Positions 59,832 to 64,000 of a DNA stretch of 64,000 nucleotides are shown piece after piece. The stretch is from Amylostereum areolatum (taxonomy: Eukaryota; Basidiomycota; Agaricomycetes; Russulales; Stereaceae): assembly GCA_012932865.1 (NCBI GenBank), contig SAXG01000035.1, positions 392,748-456,747 on the forward strand. The letters run 5' to 3'. The notes below the pieces were generated by a model that saw nothing but the letters and a program-made list of their open reading frames with translations, ran no database searches and was not told the origin of the DNA. A program made the position numbers and the translations under genes. Each line of letters opens with the position of its first letter. Position 1 is the first letter of the stretch.

Positions 59832-59885
59832 CTAAGATGGATGTTCTTTAGCAATTTTACATGCCGACTAAGGCATAGTACGTAC

Positions 59886-59910
59886 GTTAGGGTTCGGGTT
59901 AGGGTTAGGG
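59886..59910 (+). repeat. internal telomere-like tract 2, inner element
   Basis: TTAGGG repeats with one TTCGGG variant; the counterpart in the outer copy is 62112-62136. Confidence 0.85.
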
Positions 59911-60420
59911 CAAGGTGGGAGTCCCTATCTAATTCGGTTAATACCGTCCGTCGCCTTTCGACTAACGATGTACCTACAAGAGTAGATTAATAGTTAAAGC
60001 CTCGAGACAGCTTTAAACTCCTATCTCAGGGATAGACAGCAAGACCACGTCCGCATAGTGTCCCGGGCGTTAACGTCGGGAGCGGACATGACCCATGATC
60101 GGGGGACAAATACAGGCCTCCGGTGTAAGCACCTTAGGCCGAAGAGGGTACCCCGCCTTCCGCCGAAGCAATGCGCAGGCGTCCGAGCGGAGTTTCCAAC
60201 CGCCGTACATGTTCCCAAATGTCCATAGCTGATCCGAAGACCTGCTAATGACCCTTCACAGAGGAGCCGCGTCATCACCGGTCCCGCCGGGGACGCAAAC
60301 GCGGCCAGGTCGTTAGACCACCAAGCGCACTGCGCCACCATTCTCGAAGGACCCCTGAAAGGACGCCGAGTTAGGGTGCGGCTTACGCGCGGCTTAAGAT
60401 GGAATCAACCCAGATGCTGT

Positions 60421-61491
60421 CTACCAGGCGCCGGAGCGCCATGCTCGGGAGACAGGCGACGACGAGCGTCGGTGGATATTCGTTTCTTCTTCTTCATGGT
60501 CCACCTCGGCGTTACCAGCCGGATAGGAAGTCGAAACGGCAGAGCCGCCGACGAGAGATGTTGTACGGGTTGCGACAGGAGTGTCGTCGAAAGGGGCTGA
60601 TACCTCCTCCCCCATACGCTCGTCGAGCTTTTCGATCACGATCTTTTTCCAAAGACTTGTTAAGTCGAAAAGATTACGAGTGCGCTTGCGGCTCGTAATC
60701 AATCGACGGTCAAGGATATCTAATTTACGGATATCCGGGAGGTAGATCCTCGAGCCGTCATTACGGGTACCGACAGGGACCAAAAGATCCGCTTTAGTGC
60801 CCGCTAGGCTAGAGAGTTCGCCGTCCGGAGCCGGGAATTCAGGAAAACTGTATTCGGCGCGATCGGTACGTGTCATGTACTCGCGCCAGTATCCTAAGAT
60901 CGTGTCGCCTAATTTCGAGGCGTCGAAATAGTTCCATGCTGAGTTGAACTCGGTTTTCAGAACGAGAACGTTGTCGTGCTTATTGACAGTAACGTTTAGT
61001 CGTTTATCCCACCGTTCTCGGTGATTTTTCATCCGCCAAGATTCAACCAGTCTTCTCGGGTAGCCGCGTTTCACGTAGAGGGTTACTAAGTCCTCTAGTG
61101 CGGTATAGTAAGTACTAGGGGTACTACTCAACGTCGCTAGCCGGGACATCTCTCCAATAAAAGTACCACGCTTTACATCAAGCGGGTGGAAGGATATCCA
61201 AGGAATTCTTTCGGTGTGGTTCCGCGCTTTGCGGTACGGCATGTGCTGAAGGGTTCCAACCTCATCGCGATAGATTGCCATGTCTAAAAACGGCTGCCAA
61301 GAGGCAGACGCGGACCACTCTAAAACACAGTCATCGAATTTAACTTTTTCGCTCATATAGCGTACGGCGTCAGTCTCACTTTCGGCGTACACGATGGCGA
61401 AGACATCGTCGATATAGCGACCATAGAACGGGACGTTCGGGTTAGGGTTAGGGTTAGGGTTAGGGTTAGGGAGAGCGTGTGCGAAGCACAC
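60421..61491 (-). pseudogene. Penelope-like reverse transcriptase, 5'-truncated, fused to telomeric repeat
   Basis: RT domain from the catalytic block onward: VPFYGRYIDDVFAIVYAESE (motif C, YIDD), FLDMAIYRDEVGTLQHMPY, RIPWISFHPLDVKRGTFIGE and thumb-like YVKRGYPRRLVESWRMK. Everything before VPFYG is missing and replaced by telomeric repeats, translated as repeated PN. No ATG precedes the YIDD motif. The C terminus is longer than in the outer copy (PVSRAWRSGAW), with an acidic EEEE stretch, and lacks GIY-YIG residues. Not expected to make active enzyme alone. Confidence 0.85.
61439..61471 (+). repeat. telomeric tract between the two elements
   Basis: About five to six perfect TTAGGG units, marking the former chromosome end before the outer element was added. 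Confidence 0.95.
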
Positions 61492-61493
61492 GC
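61475..61493. repeat. terminal hairpin of outer element
   Basis: Same 8-bp GCGTGTGC hairpin with GAA loop, immediately inside the telomeric tract. Confidence 0.85.
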
Positions 61494-61564
61494 GATTTTA
61501 TATGCTACGGGAGAGGGCGACTGCGCGGGATGAGCGAGGTCTTGGGGGCAAGACGTTACCTTCA

Positions 61565-61588
61565 CTTTCGCCTTTATAGGCTCTTCAG
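61565..61588 (-). ncRNA. hammerhead-ribozyme-like core, outer copy
   Basis: Identical CTGAAGA-GCC-TATAAA-GGC-GAAA core on the coding strand, with the same palindrome upstream; flanking bases vary between copies while the core is unchanged. Confidence 0.5.
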
Positions 61589-62024
61589 ATCCCTTTAGTA
61601 ATGCGCATTACTAAGGCGACGCGCGTCGTTCGGACTTTGCGTCGTTCCACTTTTGTCATTTTGCTAAGCTTTCTTTGTCGTCGGAGACGCGACTCCGGGA
61701 CAATCCAGACCGTCGACGTCATGTGTTGCGTCATAGCGGCCTAAGAACACCGTGCCAAGACACCTAGACTCCGTCTCGGGCTATCTCAAAGCCGAAGCCG
61801 AGATGCCGAGCTGCCGAGCGTCTAGACGGGCCGAAGCCAGCGCCAATACTCGGACCGAAACCCGAACCGGATCAAACCGGGGCGGAGCCGCCGGAATGAG
61901 CGCCCGGGATTAGCCGGGCGCTAAGAACTCGTGACCGGACCATGCCGGGCCGGCGAGCGCTTAACTCGGATAATGCCGTCCTAGGCGAGGAACGAGCCTA
62001 GGTCGGGTTAGTTATCATCCTGCC

Positions 62025-62057
62025 GGTTAGGGGTTAGGGTTAGGGGTTAGGGTTAGG
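62025..62057 (+). repeat. internal telomere-like tract 1, outer element
   Basis: Mixed TTAGGG/TTAGGGG units, one to two more than in the inner copy. Confidence 0.85.
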
Positions 62058-62111
62058 CTAGAATGAATATTCTTTAGCAAATTAACATGCCGATTAAGGC
62101 ATAGTGCGTAC

Positions 62112-62136
62112 GTTAGGGTTTGGGTTAGGGTTAGGG
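62112..62136 (+). repeat. internal telomere-like tract 2, outer element
   Basis: TTAGGG units with a TTTGGG variant where the inner copy has TTCGGG. Confidence 0.85.
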
Positions 62137-62737
62137 CAAGGTGGGAGTCCCTATCTAATTCGGTTAATACCGTCCGTTCGCCTTTAGACTAACGATGCAC
62201 CTACAAGAGTAGATTAATAGTTTTAAGCCTCGAGACAGCTTTAAGCGTTAATATCAAGGGTAAGTAGCAAGACTACGCCCGCATATGTCCCGGACGTTGT
62301 CGTACGGAGCGGGTGCAGCCCATAATCGGGGGACAAATACAGGCCTTCGGTGTAAACACCTTAGGTCGAAGAGGGTACCCCGCCTCCCGCCGAAGCAGTG
62401 CGCAGGCGTCCGAGCGGAGTTTCCTACCGCCGTACATGTTCCCAGGTGTCCATAGCTGATCCGGAGACCTGCTAATGACCCGTCATAGAGGGACCGCGCC
62501 ATCACGCGTCCCGTCGGGGACGCAGACGCAGACAGGATCGTTAGACCACAAGCGCACGGCGCCACCATACTCGAAGGACCCCTGAAAGGACGCCGAGTTA
62601 GGGTGCGGCTTACGCGCGACTTAGGTGGAATCAATCCCAATGCTATTTACCAGGCGCCAGAGCGCCATGCTCGAGATATCGGCGACGACGAGCGTCGGTG
62701 GATATTCGTTTCTTCTTCGTCAGAGTCCACCTCGGCG

Positions 62738-63844
62738 TTACCAGCCGGATAGGAAGTTGAAACGGCAGAGCCGCCTGACGAGAGATGTCGTACGAGTTGC
62801 GACCGGTAGGTCGTCGAGAGGAAGCAGAACCTCCTCCCCCATACGCTCGTCGAGCTTTTCGATAACGATCTTTTTCCAAAGACTAGTTAAGTCGAACAGG
62901 TTACGAGTGCGCTTGCGGCTCGTAATTAATCGACGGTCTAGGATATCTAATTTGCGGACGTCGGGGAGGTAGATCCTCGAGCCGTCATTACGAGTACCGA
63001 CAGGGACCAAAAGATCCGCTTTAGTACCCGCTAGGCTAGAAAGTTCGCCGTCCGGCGCCGGGAATTCAGGAAAACTGTATTCGGCGCGATCAGTACGAGT
63101 CATGTACTCGCGCCAGTATCCTAAGATCGTATCGCCTAATTTCGAAGCGTCGAAGTAATTCCATGCTGAATTGAACTCGGTTTTCAGAACGAGAACGTTG
63201 TCGTGCTTATTGACAGTAACGTTTAGTCGTTTATCCCACCGTTCTCGGTGATTTTTCATCCGCCAGGATTCAACCAGTCTTCTCGGATAGCCACGTTTCA
63301 CGTAAAGGGTTACTAAGTCCTCTAGTGCGGTATAGTAAGTACTAGGGGTACTACTCAACGTTGCTAAACGGGACATCTCGCCAATAAAAGTACCACGCTT
63401 TACATCAAGCGGGTGGAAAGATATCCAGGGAATACGTTCGGTGTGGTTCCGCGCTTTGCGGTACGGCATGTGCTGAAGGGTTCCAACCTCATCGCGATAG
63501 ATTGCCATGTCTAAAAACGGCTGCCAAGAGGCAGACGCGGACCACTCTAATACACAGTCATCGAATTTTACTTTATCGCTCATGTATTTTTCCGCCTCGG
63601 TCTCACTTTCGGCGTAAACAATTGCGAACACATCGTCGATGTATCGACCGTAGAACGGGACGTTCAGGTCGTCAAGAATTTTAACCTTCCTCTCGAACTC
63701 CCACCCGTACAGGTTAGCGAGATCGGGCGAGTCGGCGACGCCCATTGCGAGGCCGACTTTCTGAAGGTAGAATATATCTTGAAACTGCGTAACAAGCTCG
63801 GTGTTGCCGACGTCCAACAGACGACGGAAGATACTTTGCAACAT
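62738..63844 (-). CDS. Penelope-like reverse transcriptase, outer copy (5'-truncated)
   Basis: 368 codons from ATG 63844, which lies 22 bp from the telomere. Visible in order: DIFYLQKVGLAMGVADSPDL (RT motif B-like), ANLYGWEFERKVKILDD, VPFYGRYIDDVFAIVYAESE (YIDD catalytic pair), FLDMAIYRDEVGTLQHMPY, RIPWISFHPLDVKRGTFIGE, thumb region and a conserved basic C-terminal segment SRKRTRNLFDLTSLWKKIV. Motif A and the fingers are missing, so the ATG is a chance start after truncation. An extra base near the 3' end (about 62775) changes the last residues to RRLCRFNFLSGW instead of the longer tail of the inner copy. No GIY-YIG nuclease domain. RT function of a full-length relative elsewhere in the genome is assumed. 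Confidence 0.85.
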   Translation of the reverse strand: MLQSIFRRLLDVGNTELVTQFQDIFYLQKVGLAMGVADSPDLANLYGWEFERKVKILDDLNVPFYGRYIDDVFAIVYAESETEAEKYMSDKVKFDDCVLEWSASASWQPFLDMAIYRDEVGTLQHMPYRKARNHTERIPWISFHPLDVKRGTFIGEMSRLATLSSTPSTYYTALEDLVTLYVKRGYPRRLVESWRMKNHRERWDKRLNVTVNKHDNVLVLKTEFNSAWNYFDASKLGDTILGYWREYMTRTDRAEYSFPEFPAPDGELSSLAGTKADLLVPVGTRNDGSRIYLPDVRKLDILDRRLITSRKRTRNLFDLTSLWKKIVIEKLDERMGEEVLLPLDDLPVATRTTSLVRRLCRFNFLSGW

Positions 63845-63866
63845 GCGCGCACGCGGCGTATCGTAA

Positions 63867-64000
63867 TTAGGGTTAGGGTTAGGGTTAGGGTTAGGGTTAG
63901 GGTTAGGGTTAGGGTTAGGGTTAGGGTTAGGGTTAGGGTTAGGGTTAGGGTTAGGGTTAGGGTTAGGGTTAGGGTTAGGGTTAGGGTTAGGGTTAGGGTT
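63867..64000 (+). repeat. terminal telomere array (TTAGGG)n
   Basis: 134 bp, about 22 perfect TTAGGG units running to the end of the window, G-rich strand 5'-3' toward the terminus, as at a right chromosome end. Confidence 0.98.

Larger units (their letters stand above)
59249..61438 (-). mobile_element. Penelope-like element, inner copy (endonuclease-deficient, telomere-associated)
   Basis: About 2.2 kb, coding strand minus, 3' end toward the centromere and 5' end toward the telomere. This is the orientation expected if reverse transcription is primed from a chromosome's 3' end. It carries a 5'-truncated reverse transcriptase (60421-61438), a roughly 1.17-kb 3' region with hairpins, two internal telomere-like tracts (59800-59831, 59886-59910) and a hammerhead-like core (59341-59364). 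No GIY-YIG endonuclease follows the thumb region. Bounded on both sides by TTAGGG repeats. Matches what is published for the Coprina/Athena group of telomeric Penelope-like elements; assignment is by motif recognition. Confidence 0.85.
61472..63866 (-). mobile_element. Penelope-like element, outer copy
   Basis: Second tandem copy in the same orientation, offset about 2.22 kb from the inner one and very similar throughout (terminal hairpin 61475-61493, hammerhead-like core 61565-61588, internal telomere-like tracts 62025-62057 and 62112-62136). It extends about 430 bp further 5' than the inner copy, to 63866, where the terminal TTAGGG array begins. It is still 5'-truncated because the RT fingers are absent. 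Its position next to the terminus makes it the more recent addition under a terminal-transposition model (inference). Confidence 0.85.

Noticed and set aside
60268..60345. tRNA-like box A on the minus strand within the element 3' region
   Set aside because: No box B consensus or cloverleaf; the counterpart in the outer copy differs in ways that break any anticodon stem.
59233..61471. Assembly artefact explaining the interstitial telomeric tracts
   Set aside because: Two copies differ by many substitutions and in 5' extent, so the outer one is not a duplicate contig of the inner; still worth read-level confirmation.
60421..63844. GIY-YIG endonuclease domain after the RT
   Set aside because: The C-terminal parts of both copies lack the GIY and YIG motifs and end shortly after the thumb-like region.
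1..64000. CRISPR arrays, prokaryotic operons or phage features
   Set aside because: Intron-rich eukaryotic genes throughout; no regularly spaced identical repeats except telomeric arrays.

Overview
The window is the right end of a chromosome from a filamentous basidiomycete, most likely a wood-decaying agaricomycete. The grounds are GC-rich coding DNA, many 50-80 nt GT-AG introns with fungal branch sites, agaricomycete gene families (AA9 LPMO, F-box, MYND, DUF6699-type, HMG-box) and a terminal array of TTAGGG repeats running to base 64000.

Layout. 1-7 kb: an AA9 lytic polysaccharide monooxygenase on the minus strand, an unrecognised small gene and a decayed MYND zinc-finger gene. 7.5-13.5 kb: two paralogous short-chain dehydrogenase/reductase (SDR) genes flanking a DHA1-type MFS exporter. 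14-30 kb: an amino-acid permease array with two AAAP-family genes, two MUP1/LAT-type permeases, a relic of a third AAAP gene and an F-box gene inside it. The array grew by co-duplication of an [AAAP + MUP1-like] module. 30-36 kb: unrecognised small genes, a degenerate third SDR and a second F-box gene. 37-58 kb: two HMG-box regulators about 16 kb apart, an endonuclease III-like DNA glycosylase and a DUF6699-type gene, separated by long stretches (about 39-44.8 and 50-55 kb) where I recognise nothing. 58.3-64 kb: a MYND gene that runs directly into telomeric repeats, then two tandem 5'-truncated Penelope-like retroelements of the endonuclease-deficient, telomere-associated type (Coprina/Athena-like), then the telomere.

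Function. The left half looks like a nutrient-acquisition neighbourhood: polysaccharide oxidation, an exporter with SDRs, and amplified amino-acid uptake. The right end is a terminal-addition landscape: a broken gene capped by telomere repeats, followed by two rounds of retroelement plus telomere. Both element copies are oriented with the coding 3' side inward, carry internal telomere-like tracts at the same positions, and have a hammerhead-ribozyme-like core on the coding strand.

Caveats. Exon structures were derived by eye from frame continuity and splice signals. Several otherwise well-preserved genes each contain one apparent extra base (SDR1, SDR2, MYND, endonuclease III-like, DUF6699-type and the outer retroelement), so either assembly indels or real decay must be resolved before calling them pseudogenes.
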